Shown: one piece after another, positions 57,201-64,000 of the stretch
How the letters are laid out: the number at the start of each line of letters is the position of its first letter
How positions within the stretch are numbered: position 1 is the stretch's first letter
Origin: Bedellia somnulentella
Taxonomy: Eukaryota > Arthropoda > Insecta > Lepidoptera > Bedelliidae
Assembly (NCBI GenBank): GCA_963576735.1
Contig: OY755174.1
Span: 1,488,001 to 1,552,000 of the forward strand
Direction: 5' to 3'
DNA length: 64,000 nucleotides
Notes under the pieces: generated by a model
Databases searched by the model: none
The model's input: the letters and a program-made list of their open reading frames with translations, nothing else
Told to the model about the DNA's origin: nothing
Made by a program: the position numbers and the translations under genes

Positions 57201-59757
57201 AGGGACTTTTTTAAGTGGTGATTTCATGCGGTTGGAGACCCATCACCAACGATACTTTATTTTTACCATCTTCTTACATTCTTCTTTCAACTCCCAAATG
57301 TGTCTGAGGAGTTTCTAGCTCTGAAGCTCTGGGTACCCATTTTTGGGATTTATGGCCATGAATATATGTATGTAATTTATAATTTGTTCATTGATTTTTT
57401 ATTTCATGGATAAAATAACTTAGATACAGACTTACTAATTCTATGCAATATGCTAAACAAAATGTTAAATTAAAACCGCCCACATATCTACAACTTAATA
57501 CAAATTTATTTAATGATCAGTTCGCGGACGTCCACACGCATTAGTTCATAATTACAATTCATAATTTATGTGTAAGCTCATTAAAATCACATCCTCCTCC
57601 ACCCCATTTGTCTAAACATGCTTTTTATGTTAAATTACTTGTTATTACTGGTATATTCATATGATCGATTACAGATGATAATGCAAAAAAGATAGAAGAA
57701 GGAATGTTGAGATGGTTTGGGCACATAGAGAGGATGGATGATAGTAAATTGGTAAAAGAGATCTATAAAGCCAATGTCGAAGGTAATTTTAGGAGTGGAC
57801 GACCTCTGAGGACTCATTTGGACCAAGTAGAGAATCCGAAGTATGAAGAATAAAAGGGCATTAAAGAGATGGATGGATGTGAACGAAGCTAGAGAGGAAT
57901 GCCCGGATCGTAAAAAGTGGCGATCGATAGTCTCTGCGAATAGGAACTAACGGCGTGATTATATGTATGTTTAGATTGCTGTGTAGTGCCGGCTTAGAAT
58001 AGCACTACCCCATTTCTTCCGGTGGGTGTACGTAAGAGGCGACTAACGGTATTGGGGCTTTTAAATAATTTATGGGCGATGCGGTTGGAGACGCATCACC
58101 AAAAAGCTTTATTTCACCACCTTTTCCCCACGCAACTTCCAAAAGTGGCTGAGGAATTTCTAATTCCCTAGCTCTGGCTACCCCTTCATGGGATTTATAG
58201 CCGTGAGTATGTATGTATAACAGTAAAAACTCAAAGTAGAACTTACGAAGCAAAAAATATGGTGGCTTGTTCAATGGTCCCATGGAATGCCGTTCGTCCT
58301 CCTGCCAGTAACACGACCTCATGAAATTGTTCGAAGACTCCTGAAGCAGGTTGGTGGACGGAGCAGATGACCACTTTGCCACTCTGGGCTAGTTTTCGGA
58401 GGCGGCTGACGACGGCGCTGGCAGCGTAGCTGTCCAAACCAGTGGTTGGCTCATCGCAGAATAGAATCGGTGGGTCGTTTAGTAGCTGAAATACAATGAC
58501 ATATTATTTATTGGCTATGGTTTGATGGGGAAAGCAATTAGGTGAGAATATATGAAGTATTAGCCCACAATAGATTGGAGCGGAAAATCACATTATAGTT
58601 TTGTAATCAGTTGTGACTAAAGAAGAAAACAGTTATATTTGTGGCATCCAAAACAATAAATCAATCATCTTTTTACCTGCAAGTAAAAATTCTGATTGCC
58701 ATTTCCTGCTGAACGGTAATGAGGGGATGAGAGGAGGGTTAAAAAATACCTGTCTACTTGAACTTTGTTTTTGTAGGTTATACCTAAGATTAAACTTATG
58801 TCAGCTTATATCAGATATTAAGCGATGAATTTTATGCAAAAAATATAATTGCAATGATTTCCTCTTCTGGGGTTTGTTCAATTTTGTATGGGCAGTGGGA
58901 TCATCTTTGTTTCACACACACATGTATCACTGAGGATAACATACTATATGACCTTATCTATTAATCATCTTCTCATGAAACTGATAAAAAAAAGAGTCAA
59001 ACTCTTATTTAAGACTAATAATAATAGTCGATTTCAAATATCATACCACTTTGGCTTCGGAATGCAAACTAGGAAATTGCTTGCAAATTAAATGATTTTT
59101 TTGCAGCAAATTATCTGACACATTAACAATATTTATCGCTTTTTAATGCGTGTGTTTCTGTACTAGTTTTAATAATATTACATAAATTCATATTTTTTTT
59201 CTATAAGTTTTTGTCATTGATAAGATATTCCTTGAAATATGGTGTAATTGCAACCTTAATACTGACTGCCGGCATGGCATGGCAAAGGATTTCGGTACAG
59301 ATTATAGCATTTTTAATCTTATTACCATGCGTATAGAATTCATTTTGACACAACGATGCCGAGGGAGGCCGCGGTAGGACAGAACGTCGGCATGGTTGTG
59401 TCAAAATAAAGTAAAATGAATTCTATACGCATGGTAATAAGATTAAAAATGCTATATCTGTACCGAAATCCTTTGCCATGCCATGCCGGCAGTCAGCGCC
59501 GGCCCTAAGTGTATACCCTACGAGACACATCATTCCGAAGAATTCCCCTTCTCGGGATTTGTCGCCGTAAGTATGAATGTATAAAACTAAACAAGAAACT
59601 GTACCTGTACTGCCAGCGCCACCCTCTTCCTCTCTCCTCCAGACAATGCCTTCAGCTTGGTCCTCTTGCAGTTGGAGATGCCGAGATCCTCTAGCAGCTG
59701 CTGGATGCGCCTCGTCCGCGCCAGGGCGCTGGCCCGCCTGTCCATCATCAGACGGGC
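39405..59757 (-). CDS. ABCG half-transporter gene 2, 3' part (5' end outside the window)
   Basis: Eight minus-strand exons join in frame into 496 residues plus a stop: 59757-59605, 58485-58247, 54562-54355, 53678-53650, 49547-49442, 48698-48468, 41771-41636 and 39793-39405. The visible part begins just before signature [14 protein letters not shown]. It continues through Walker [16 protein letters not shown]-loop CSVHQP, the [11 protein letters not shown] linker and a six-helix membrane domain, ending RRSRGTPVY. Walker A and the Q-loop must lie beyond 64000, since no exon for them was found in 59758-64000. With those added, the length would be near the usual 650 or so. It is a close paralogue of gene 1 in layout but retains a longer linker. 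The likely role is pigment-precursor or urate loading of granules as a dimer. Scarlet/brown-like is my best guess; ok is possible. Confidence 0.9.
40150..40190. repeat. (TG)n microsatellite
   Basis: A run of alternating TG lies in the last intron of gene 2. Confidence 0.85.
40203..40408 (+). mobile_element. SINE-1 copy, truncated both ends
   Basis: It runs from agaataacactagccc to ggctaccccttctaggga, without head or tail. Confidence 0.75.
40665..40876 (-). mobile_element. SINE-1 copy, 5'-truncated
   Basis: The minus-oriented copy begins catatactcacggctata and stops after ggtagaaaggggtagcg. Confidence 0.8.
40877..41475. other. Intron of gene 2, nothing recognised
   Basis: AT-rich, only short chance frames, no repeat of the families described here. 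Confidence 0.4.
41476..41595 (-). mobile_element. LINE-1L 3'-end fragment next to exon g
   Basis: The (CATA)n tail is followed by tttcccattggggtaagcag and agcttcgttcacatccatca. It stops about 40 bp from the exon g donor. Confidence 0.75.
41636..41771 (-). CDS. ABCG gene 2, exon g (helices 3-4)
   Basis: This 136-nt exon encodes [20 protein letters not shown] through CANWANAYG. The I-P-R-x-x-x-E-P-x-L-F pattern is typical of helix 3 in scarlet-type proteins. Acceptor tttcag, donor gtaagt. Confidence 0.93.
41815..41885 (+). mobile_element. tRNA-like SINE fragment
   Basis: A box tggtggttaaagc and B box gagttcaaatcccgg lie at tRNA spacing, but without a closed acceptor stem. It is a SINE relic, not a tRNA gene. 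Confidence 0.5.
42400..42523 (+). mobile_element. SINE-1 3' fragment
   Basis: It contains aactctggctatccctttat and ggccgtgagtatatgtatg. Confidence 0.6.
42524..43794. other. Intron of gene 2, mostly unassigned
   Basis: No exon found. Near 43490-43530, tattgtaaatgcgaaagttt resembles the start of another lepidopteran Helitron family, but no matching end was found. Confidence 0.35.
43795..45040 (+). mobile_element. Jockey-like LINE, 5'-truncated, with poly(A)
   Basis: The reverse-transcriptase frame starts near 43804 with [18 protein letters not shown] and [13 protein letters not shown], the GVPQGS and YADD catalytic motifs. It continues after one in-frame TAA (44131-44133) with [16 protein letters not shown] and [16 protein letters not shown] to a stop at about 44751. 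A T-rich 3' UTR and an A tract (about 45022-45039) close it. Nothing upstream of the reverse transcriptase remains. It is opposite in strand to gene 2, inside an intron. Confidence 0.88.
45146..45330 (+). mobile_element. SINE-1 copy, 3'-truncated
   Basis: It starts gcggtgcagtaccggc, cccacgggt subfamily, and stops after ggggctgaggag. Confidence 0.75.
45331..47023. other. Intron of gene 2, nearly featureless
   Basis: Only a SINE-1 tail scrap at about 45795-45863 (ataaatccctaaaagggata) is recognisable in this AT-rich stretch. Confidence 0.4.
47034..47272 (-). mobile_element. SINE-1 copy with duplicated 5' end and 10-bp target duplication
   Basis: It is flanked by aaggtcgtac (47024-47033 and from 47273). 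The 5'-terminal motif gcc...cactacacagc occurs twice in tandem, and a central block is deleted. Confidence 0.87.
47741..47850 (-). mobile_element. SINE-1 copy, strongly 5'-truncated, 12-bp target duplication
   Basis: Only the 3' 110 bp are present, yet acgatcttcata flanks it at 47729-47740 and 47851-47862. It was therefore truncated during insertion, as in target-primed reverse transcription. Confidence 0.9.
48113..48379 (-). mobile_element. Old SINE-2 copy
   Basis: It has gttcagagtatctacgtttt, ttttacgaataactcagaca, B box ttcagggttcgag and actgagctatta in SINE-2 order, with many changes. It ends about 90 bp from the exon f donor. Confidence 0.6.
48468..48698 (-). CDS. ABCG gene 2, exon f (helices 1-2)
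   Basis: Seventy-seven codons encode [14 protein letters not shown] through [20 protein letters not shown], with [19 protein letters not shown] as the conserved R-E-T-x-S-G-L-Y motif. It corresponds to gene 1 exons 9 plus 10. The acceptor region is repeated three times upstream. Confidence 0.93.
48664..48855 (-). repeat. Triplicated splice acceptor and exon start of gene 2 exon f
   Basis: Three tandem copies about 72 bp apart (48664-48710, 48736-48782, 48809-48855) each contain the end of the intron, the AG and the first exon f codons. The first is the functional one. The second is nearly identical and keeps cag/TTCGTCGGCC, but reading on from it meets TAA in the spacer. The third is decayed. 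Confidence 0.85.
49039..49262 (+). mobile_element. Old SINE-1 copy
   Basis: It starts gtgaagtgtcagcttag and ends attgccttgagtac, with internal losses. Confidence 0.65.
49442..49547 (-). CDS. ABCG gene 2, exon e (entry to the membrane domain)
   Basis: This 106-nt exon encodes [17 protein letters not shown] through [15 protein letters not shown] matches L-L-L-W-R in gene 1 exon 8, and the two exons have identical length and phase. The donor is gtaata. Confidence 0.88.
49548..50200. other. Intron of gene 2, AT-rich
   Basis: The 49700-49950 part is low-complexity T/A-rich and gives a meaningless hydrophobic frame. No exon or named repeat was found. Confidence 0.4.
50221..50543 (-). pseudogene. 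Non-LTR retrotransposon C-terminal fragment
   Basis: The minus-strand frame reads [30 protein letters not shown] and [12 protein letters not shown]. That is the usual last domain of a group of animal LINE polyproteins (E-I-x-x-M-W ... I-I-P-I-V-x-x-x-x-G-x-I-P). It is GC-rich compared with its surroundings. No RT motifs remain. Confidence 0.7.
50985..51125 (-). mobile_element. SINE-3 copy, interrupted by a Helitron
   Basis: It has the head gcgggaatcgaacccgcgac...ttgagctaccgtgtcaatgg on the minus strand. The partner plus tail (about 52928-52972) lies beyond the Helitron and a LINE. Confidence 0.75.
51129..52107 (+). mobile_element. Non-autonomous Helitron, about 980 bp
   Basis: It starts TCTATACTTATAATAAATCT after a host A, has a body with aaaactactcgacggatttt, and ends cccgtgcgaagctggg...CTAG followed by T. 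It contains a (GTCT)n microsatellite and no coding sequence. Confidence 0.82.
51249..51290. repeat. (GTCT)n microsatellite inside the Helitron
   Basis: About ten perfect GTCT units. Confidence 0.9.
52240..52925 (-). pseudogene. Jockey/CR1-like LINE, reverse-transcriptase C-terminal fragment
   Basis: The minus frame (52742-52248) reads [20 protein letters not shown], then [20 protein letters not shown] and on to VAWCHQG. Upstream in another frame is [33 protein letters not shown]. The shift at about 52745 breaks the ORF. The catalytic YADD part is missing. Confidence 0.83.
52928..52972 (+). mobile_element. SINE-3 tail
   Basis: It contains aatccccacatgaggttttc and atgaacaaaaac, the tail expected for the split head-to-head pair starting at 50985. 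Confidence 0.7.
53189..53357 (+). mobile_element. SINE-1 copy, 5'-truncated, 16-bp target duplication
   Basis: The flank aaatagataggtatgt occurs at 53173-53188 and 53358-53373. The body starts at ccctttctacccacggg and has an internal loss; the tail is a long (TATG)n. Confidence 0.9.
53650..53678 (-). CDS. ABCG gene 2, exon d (29-nt microexon)
   Basis: A 29-nt exon encodes NQHFEKYLT between a tttgtttcag acceptor and a gtaagt donor. It is needed to keep the frame between exons c and e. Gene 1 has no counterpart; its linker is one shorter exon. Confidence 0.75.
53796..54258. mobile_element. Fold-back element with internal 51-bp tandem repeats
   Basis: Inverted arms of about 115 bp (left cagtaatcgaattat ... 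aagctttaggagggggaaaa; right ttttccccctcctaaagctt ... ataattcgattactg) enclose about five 51-bp repeats built on gatacatatgatgtcaattt. As 51 is a multiple of three, both strands stay open (for example [17 protein letters not shown] repeated). These frames have no start context or relatives and are taken as non-coding. It lies in the intron between gene 2 exons c and d, 97 bp from exon c. Confidence 0.85.
54355..54562 (-). CDS. ABCG gene 2, exon c (linker)
   Basis: Encodes [20 protein letters not shown] followed by an acidic, charged linker to GDCNQ. The C-P-x-x-Y-N-P-A-E-Y/F motif is a hallmark of the white/scarlet/brown group. Acceptor ttatag, donor gtaatt. Confidence 0.9.
55093..55290 (+). 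mobile_element. Old SINE-1 copy
   Basis: It starts gctgtgtaagcttggcc, has aagaggtgacttagggtgtc and ggccatgtagctggagacc, and fades at the 3' side. Confidence 0.65.
55291..57129. other. Intron of gene 2, nearly featureless
   Basis: AT-rich, no exon. A LINE-1L 3' scrap (catagtctctgcctacccga) lies at about 56985-57045. Confidence 0.4.
57130..57374 (+). mobile_element. SINE-1 copy
   Basis: It starts gccgtgtagtgccggc, cccatgggt subfamily, and ends ggccatgaatatatgtatg. Confidence 0.82.
57677..57972 (+). mobile_element. LINE-1L 3'-end fragment
   Basis: It matches the reference copy from aagatagaagaaggaatgtt through gagatggtttgggcacatag to gcgatcgatagtctctgcg, with a deletion before the tail. A SINE-1 copy follows at once. 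Confidence 0.83.
57978..58219 (+). mobile_element. SINE-1 copy beside the gene 2 exon b donor
   Basis: The full-length copy ends about 25 bp from the exon b donor (58246-58245). Confidence 0.85.
58247..58485 (-). CDS. ABCG gene 2, exon b (Walker B, H-loop)
   Basis: This 239-nt exon encodes [20 protein letters not shown], then [17 protein letters not shown] and [12 protein letters not shown]. The length equals gene 1 exon 6. The donor is gtaagt, and a SINE-1 copy lies about 25 bp beyond it. Confidence 0.95.
59262..59496. mobile_element. Palindromic MITE, 235 bp
   Basis: The arms of about 90 bp (left ctgactgccggcatggcatg ... catgcgtatagaattcattt; right aaatgaattctatacgcatg ... catgccatgccggcagtcag) are almost perfect inverted copies around a GC-rich loop of about 50 bp. 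It lies 108 bp from the exon a donor of gene 2. Confidence 0.88.
59520..59580 (+). mobile_element. SINE-1 3' scrap
   Basis: ccccttctcgggatttgtcg followed by ccgtaagtatgaatgtat matches the SINE-1 end. It is 25 bp from the exon a donor. Confidence 0.55.
59605..59757 (-). CDS. ABCG gene 2, exon a (ABC signature)
   Basis: Fifty-one codons after a ttttctccag acceptor: [17 protein letters not shown], then [20 protein letters not shown] and [11 protein letters not shown]. The exon is GC-rich. At the donor, GTACAG is repeated (exon end, then intron start), so two GT choices 6 nt apart exist. The one used here keeps LAVQ-LLND contiguous. Confidence 0.92.
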
Positions 59758-60487
59758 CTGGAGAAAATAGGTATTTTATTATAGTGGTTTATACACAATA
59801 CTTGTAACTTCGTTAAATATGAAGAACTTGAAGTAAATTTGTTGGTTGTGTCATGAAGATTATTTACGAGTATCTACTGTTCTTTTTAGCGTCGTATCTT
59901 GGTATAAAGTAGATTTATCCAAAATTTAAACATTCAATATATTTTGTAACATTGAAGTAAAATCAACGAATTTATAACGATAGTGTAAAGATGATTCCTT
60001 AAAATTGTACTTTGTCTTTACGCAGTTAAAGACCACTGACTATTGAGTAGGCACACGAATCTGAATCATTAATGGTTTGCCAAAATACCAAGATAAGATA
60101 CTAAAAAAACGACAACTCAGAATTATGCTTTGGTTGCCATTATGTTCTTTTTTACTCATTAGAACCACGAAACAAATTGAATTCCAATTCAATATCATCA
60201 AATGCACATTCAAATCAGCTAATGGATAATAATTATATGTTCCAGTGCCGGCTCATTTTTTACTGTCCAATAAAAACATTTGATAGTGTGAATTTTAAAT
60301 TGTATACTAAATACTCCGTACAAATTTGATTTGGTTTCATGTCTAACATTAGTATAGGGTAATCCGTGAATATCACTGATAGGATTAATGTTTTTTTTAA
60401 TTTTGGGTGTTGCTACTTAGTTTCGTGTTGTAAAATTAAGGATCTTTGAGGATGCGTCTGCAGCCTGATCACGCAACAATCGCTTGA

Positions 60488-60568
60488 GGTCAAATACCCT
60501 TAGCGTCTTGTACAACACTCACAGTAAGAAATGAGCTAGTGCTTGTCTTCGCCGACACTACACAGCAT
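60488..60568 (-). mobile_element. SINE-1 5' fragment
   Basis: It has cccttagcgtcttgtac and cttcgccgacactacacagc on the minus strand. Confidence 0.6.
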
Positions 60569-60700
60569 CAAAGCTTTTATATATTTCCCTTTCTTTCCGA
60601 AGGTTTTGCTAATGAATGGAAAAACAACAAAGAGGATGAAGGCTCAACATCCTCAATGGAGACATGTGTGAACCGTGATGGATGATATAAGTTATATATA

Positions 60701-60954
60701 GCTGTGTAGTGTCGGCTTAGAATAGCACTACCCCATTTCTTCCGGTGGGTGTACGTTAGAGGCGACTAACGGTATTGGGGCTTTTTAAGGGATTTTTGGG
60801 CGATGCGGTTGGAGACCCATCACCAACAACCTTTTGTTCTACCATCTTTTCCCCACTCAACTTCCAAAAGTGGCTGAGAAATTTCTAATTTCTTAGCTCT
60901 GGCTACCCCTTTTAGGGATTTATAGCCGTGAGTATATGTATGTATGTATGTATG
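60701..60954 (+). mobile_element. SINE-1 copy
   Basis: The full-length copy is close to the consensus of the ccggtgggtgtacg subfamily, with a long (TATG)n tail. Confidence 0.88.
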
Positions 60955-61814
60955 AAATAAATGCTCTATACAATACAGTAGCCACATAGCACACAAATTT
61001 ATTCGATACAAGAATGCAATTTATGTTCGACGACGCGACGTGGTTAATAGTATTTTTATGTTCATGCGTGGAATTTGTTAGCAATTTTATCATGTTTTGC
61101 TAGTTATTAGTATTGGCTATGACATTCTATATTAGAGTTGCAAGTCCATATGAATTACCTGTCATGATTGTTTTCGTTCAATATTATTAATACAACTTAA
61201 AATCCGGCCAATTACTAGTAGGTTTTGGAAAAAAGGGTTTCACACCATCATCTTTAAAAACGGCAAAACATCAAGTCCGTTCTATGTGAGCCCTATTAGT
61301 CTTATCTATTCAATTATATTGATTTTAGTCTTGGTTGTAATTATGTTAACAGAAAATCTTCTGTGAAAACAGTCTGTCTAGTTGTCACGTGTCATGAGCG
61401 TATAGCGTGGTGATAGACCGACCCGACGGACGGACAGTCAGTCAGCAGGATAGTGACGTCTCAGCAATAAGTACTCGATTTCCTTTTATGGTACGGAATG
61501 TGGTAATAATAATCGATATTTTATTAACATCAGATAAGTAAATAGTATATAAAAGATATTTTTGACTTTAAAACGCACGCAAACTCATATTTTTTTTTCA
61601 ATGGTTATTGTTAAAAAAAACGATGTGGCAATCGAACGGAACGAAACTTTTAAACGTTTCTATTCATATTAAATTATTAGGTGGTTCCATTCAAAGATAT
61701 AAAATTAGTCACGGAAAATTGGTTATAACTTTTATATAGCGTACCTTATATTTATTAAACAAGTATCATAAAACATTTAAGATATTGTTCAAAAATATTA
61801 GGCTTAATTTTTTT

Positions 61815-62049
61815 AGGCTTAGAATAGCACTATCCCATTTCTTCCGGTGGGTGTACGTAAGAGGCGACTAACGGTATTGAGGCTTTTAAGGGATTTTTGG
61901 GCGATGCGGTTGGAGACCCATCACCAACAACCTTTATCGTACCATCATTTCCCCACTCAACTTTCCAAAAGTGGCTGAGGAATTTCTAATTCCTTAGCTC
62001 TGGCTACCCCATCTAGGGATTTATAGCCGTGAGTATATGTATGTATGTA
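61815..62049 (+). mobile_element. SINE-1 copy, slightly 5'-truncated
   Basis: It starts ggcttagaatagcactatc and ends with a (TATG)n tail. Confidence 0.86.
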
Positions 62050-62229
62050 GGATATAAAATGTGTCGTGGTTTTGAGATCATATTTTTGGTTTTATTTTAA
62101 TTTGCCTTAAGTTAAGGACCAGTTGACCAGTTGCTATACATATATTTGGAAGCATGTGTCCAACAGTGGACTTTTAATGGGTTAGATGATGGTGGTGATG
62201 AAGTTAATAAAGTTAATAATCCCTAAAGC

Positions 62230-62385
62230 GCAATACGCACTGAGCCCGCCGAACTTTTTGTCGGCGGTCTAGTTTTCATACATTAGGTTAGAAATAATTC
62301 TTTCAACACAGGCCGCCGGGCAATGTCGCCGGGCAATGTCGGCAGTCCGGCGCGGCGGCCTCAGTGGTTAGACGTAGCTTTAGAT
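62230..62385. mobile_element. GC-rich MITE-like element
   Basis: The ends (gcactgagcccgccg and cggcggcctcagtg) are imperfect inverted repeats. Inside, gccgggcaatgtc occurs twice in tandem. Confidence 0.5.
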
Positions 62386-62526
62386 GAAGTCAAAACTCTG
62401 CACCAAGGGTGCGGAACACGTATTTTCAATGTATACGCGCTTACAGGCCTATATACGTATATACACGCTTAAACACACACTTGTGTCAACAGAGTGCACC
62501 TCGATTGACAGCTAGATACATATTTA

Positions 62527-62765
62527 TATACATATACTCACGACTATAAATCCTTTAACGGGGTAGCCAGAGCTTTGGAATAAGAAATTCCTCAGCCATT
62601 TTTGGAAGTTGATTTGAAAAATGGTAATAATAAATGTTTTTGGTGAAGGGTCTCCAACCACATCGCCCAAAAATCACTTAAAAGCCCCTATACCCTTAGT
62701 CGCCTCTTACGATCATCCATGGGTAGAAATGGGGTAGTGTTATTCTAAGCCGATACTACACGGCA
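62527..62765 (-). mobile_element. SINE-1 copy
   Basis: It runs from catatactcacgactataa to gccgatactacacggc, cccacgggt-type subfamily. Confidence 0.85.
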
Positions 62766-63200
62766 CTGTTAACAATCATGATAAATTAACCATCATCAGC
62801 TAGATCTGGCAAATATATGTGTCGGCAGCTACGAAAAATCATATAAAACTCCTTTTTTAAAATGACATGATATCATTACTTATGACTGGTCTGGCAATTT
62901 CATTTATCTTTTAGGTTTGTTATATGTTGAATTTGAATATAAGATACTTAAAATTTGCAGCTCTGAAGAAAAGTATGAATATTAAACTGCTTACGAATCA
63001 CATATATTTTTTTGACGGCATTTTTATCGTTAATAGATAGTTTTGATTTGGTGATGAGTAATTAAGCGGTTTTTAATGTGTTTCAATAACAATGCTATCT
63101 TTTATAAAGTTTTTTTCTACTCAAGTTCGATATTTCATTTTAATTATAGTTATGTTGCTATCCTGTTTCTATAACTAACTTTAACATTACTGAAGTAAAA

Positions 63201-63566
63201 GCAACCGTGATAGCCCAGTGGGTAGAACACTCGGTTATCGTGCAAGCGACTAGTGTTCAAATCCTGGGTCGGGCCTACACCAATTTGTCTTTTCTAAAAG
63301 ACATATGTGTGGTTAATTTATCATGGTTGTTAACGGTGAGGGAGAACATCGTGAGGAAACCCACATGGCTGAGTTGTACTTAGTCATGTGACAGTGTTTT
63401 CGTACAAAACGGCGATAGGCCTGCCCCTTTCACGTGAGTACACTTGTCCATGCAAAACGTGGGTACTCTGAACACCAGGTGACAAAGTCACGTGATGTTC
63501 AGAAGTATTAGTACCTCTGCCAACCCCTTCGGGGATATTCGGCGTGAACGTTTATGTATGTTATGA
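63201..63566 (+). mobile_element. SINE-2 full-length copy (plus orientation)
   Basis: The head gcaaccgtgatagcccagtg, B-box region tgttcaaatcctgggtcggg, body and tail ccaaccccttcggggatatt are followed by ggcgtgaacgtttatg. It is the clearest view of the family in its own orientation. Confidence 0.92.
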
Positions 63567-64000
63567 AGTAAATATAAAAACGGATGGATTTTCATTGTTT
63601 GAGAAATTGTCTTCACACCTTATGTATGACATAATGGTATTATTTAAACCCAACTATTAAAGTCACCGACATCAACATCTCTACAAATAGTATCTCAATA
63701 AAAAATATGGGATCAATTATTAAATACAAATATTTATAGACGAGACCAAGTTCTACATTGATGTCATTTAAATATAGTTGATAAAATCAAGCGGAGACAT
63801 TTGTGTAAAAAATAAAAAAATGATGATCTAGTCATGCACATAAATAACCATTTCAATAATTTTATTGACAGGTGACTTTATGTCAGCGACAAAATCGTTT
63901 CAACAACGGTATTTATAACATTTATATTAATAACTATTTTATTTATGATCATAGATTTAATGATAATTCCATAACAATTTACACCACATATTTTTTTATA

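Larger units (their letters stand above)
59758..64000. other. 5' intron of gene 2, repeats only
   Basis: I looked on the minus strand for an exon with Walker A or a Q-loop and found none. Contents are SINE-1, SINE-2 and MITE-like copies listed separately, plus unassigned AT-rich DNA. Confidence 0.5.

Noticed and set aside
58005..58382. 125-codon minus-strand frame
   Set aside because: It runs from gene 2 exon b in the wrong frame into a SINE-1 copy; only the ABCG frame has family motifs.
61380..61470. GC-richer patch that might be a 5' exon of gene 2
   Set aside because: No open frame with ABC motifs on the minus strand and no matching splice signals.
1..64000. CRISPR arrays, bacterial operons or phage genes
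   Set aside because: Intron-containing genes, SINEs and Helitrons show this is animal nuclear DNA; the only short tandem arrays are microsatellites and the 51-bp repeat.

Overview
The window looks like lepidopteran (moth or butterfly) nuclear DNA. It is AT-rich, its genes have short exons and long introns, and it is crowded with SINEs, non-LTR elements, Helitrons and fold-back elements. The Helitrons have the TCTATACT...CTAG ends common in Lepidoptera. Host coding sequence is under 4 kb of the 64 kb, so almost every long open frame is a mobile-element fragment or its antisense shadow.

Three host genes can be supported. (1) At the left edge, 269-391 (+), is the last coding exon of a Rab GTPase ending in a Cys-Ser-Cys prenylation motif. 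It aligns without gaps to the Rab32 tail as I remember it; Rab32 is the family of the Drosophila eye-colour gene lightoid. (2) From 5687 to 38867 (+) is a complete ABCG half-transporter. I assembled it from 13 exons that join in frame into 600 residues, with all ABC motifs and a six-helix membrane domain. (3) From 59757 down to 39405 (-) is the 3' part of a second ABCG half-transporter: eight exons, 496 residues, from the ABC signature to the stop. Its first exons, including Walker A, lie beyond 64000. The two ABCG genes converge, with their stop codons about 540 bp apart. They share exon lengths exactly at several places, which indicates a local duplication. They belong to the white/scarlet/brown/ok pigment and urate transporter group. 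Which member each one is cannot be settled here; a brown/ok-type pair is my best guess.

The introns are built mostly from repeats. SINE-1 is a family of about 250 bp with some 40 copies in two sequence subfamilies. SINE-2 is tRNA-headed and about 365 bp. SINE-3 is a different tRNA-headed family that recurs as head-to-head pairs. SINE-1 and SINE-2 end in a tail resembling the 3' end of a non-LTR (LINE) family present here in several truncated copies, so that LINE probably mobilises them. There are also two full-length and two fragmentary non-autonomous Helitrons, two Jockey-like LINE remnants, a deleted BEL/Pao fragment, a fold-back element with 51-bp internal repeats, and several MITE-like inverted repeats.

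By region: 1-5400 Rab end and intergenic DNA; 5400-38.9 kb ABCG gene 1; 39.0-59.8 kb ABCG gene 2; 59.8-64 kb the 5' intron of gene 2, with no exon found. If both identifications hold, this is a neighbourhood of pigment- or urate-granule genes: a Rab for lysosome-related organelles beside two transporters that could load them.
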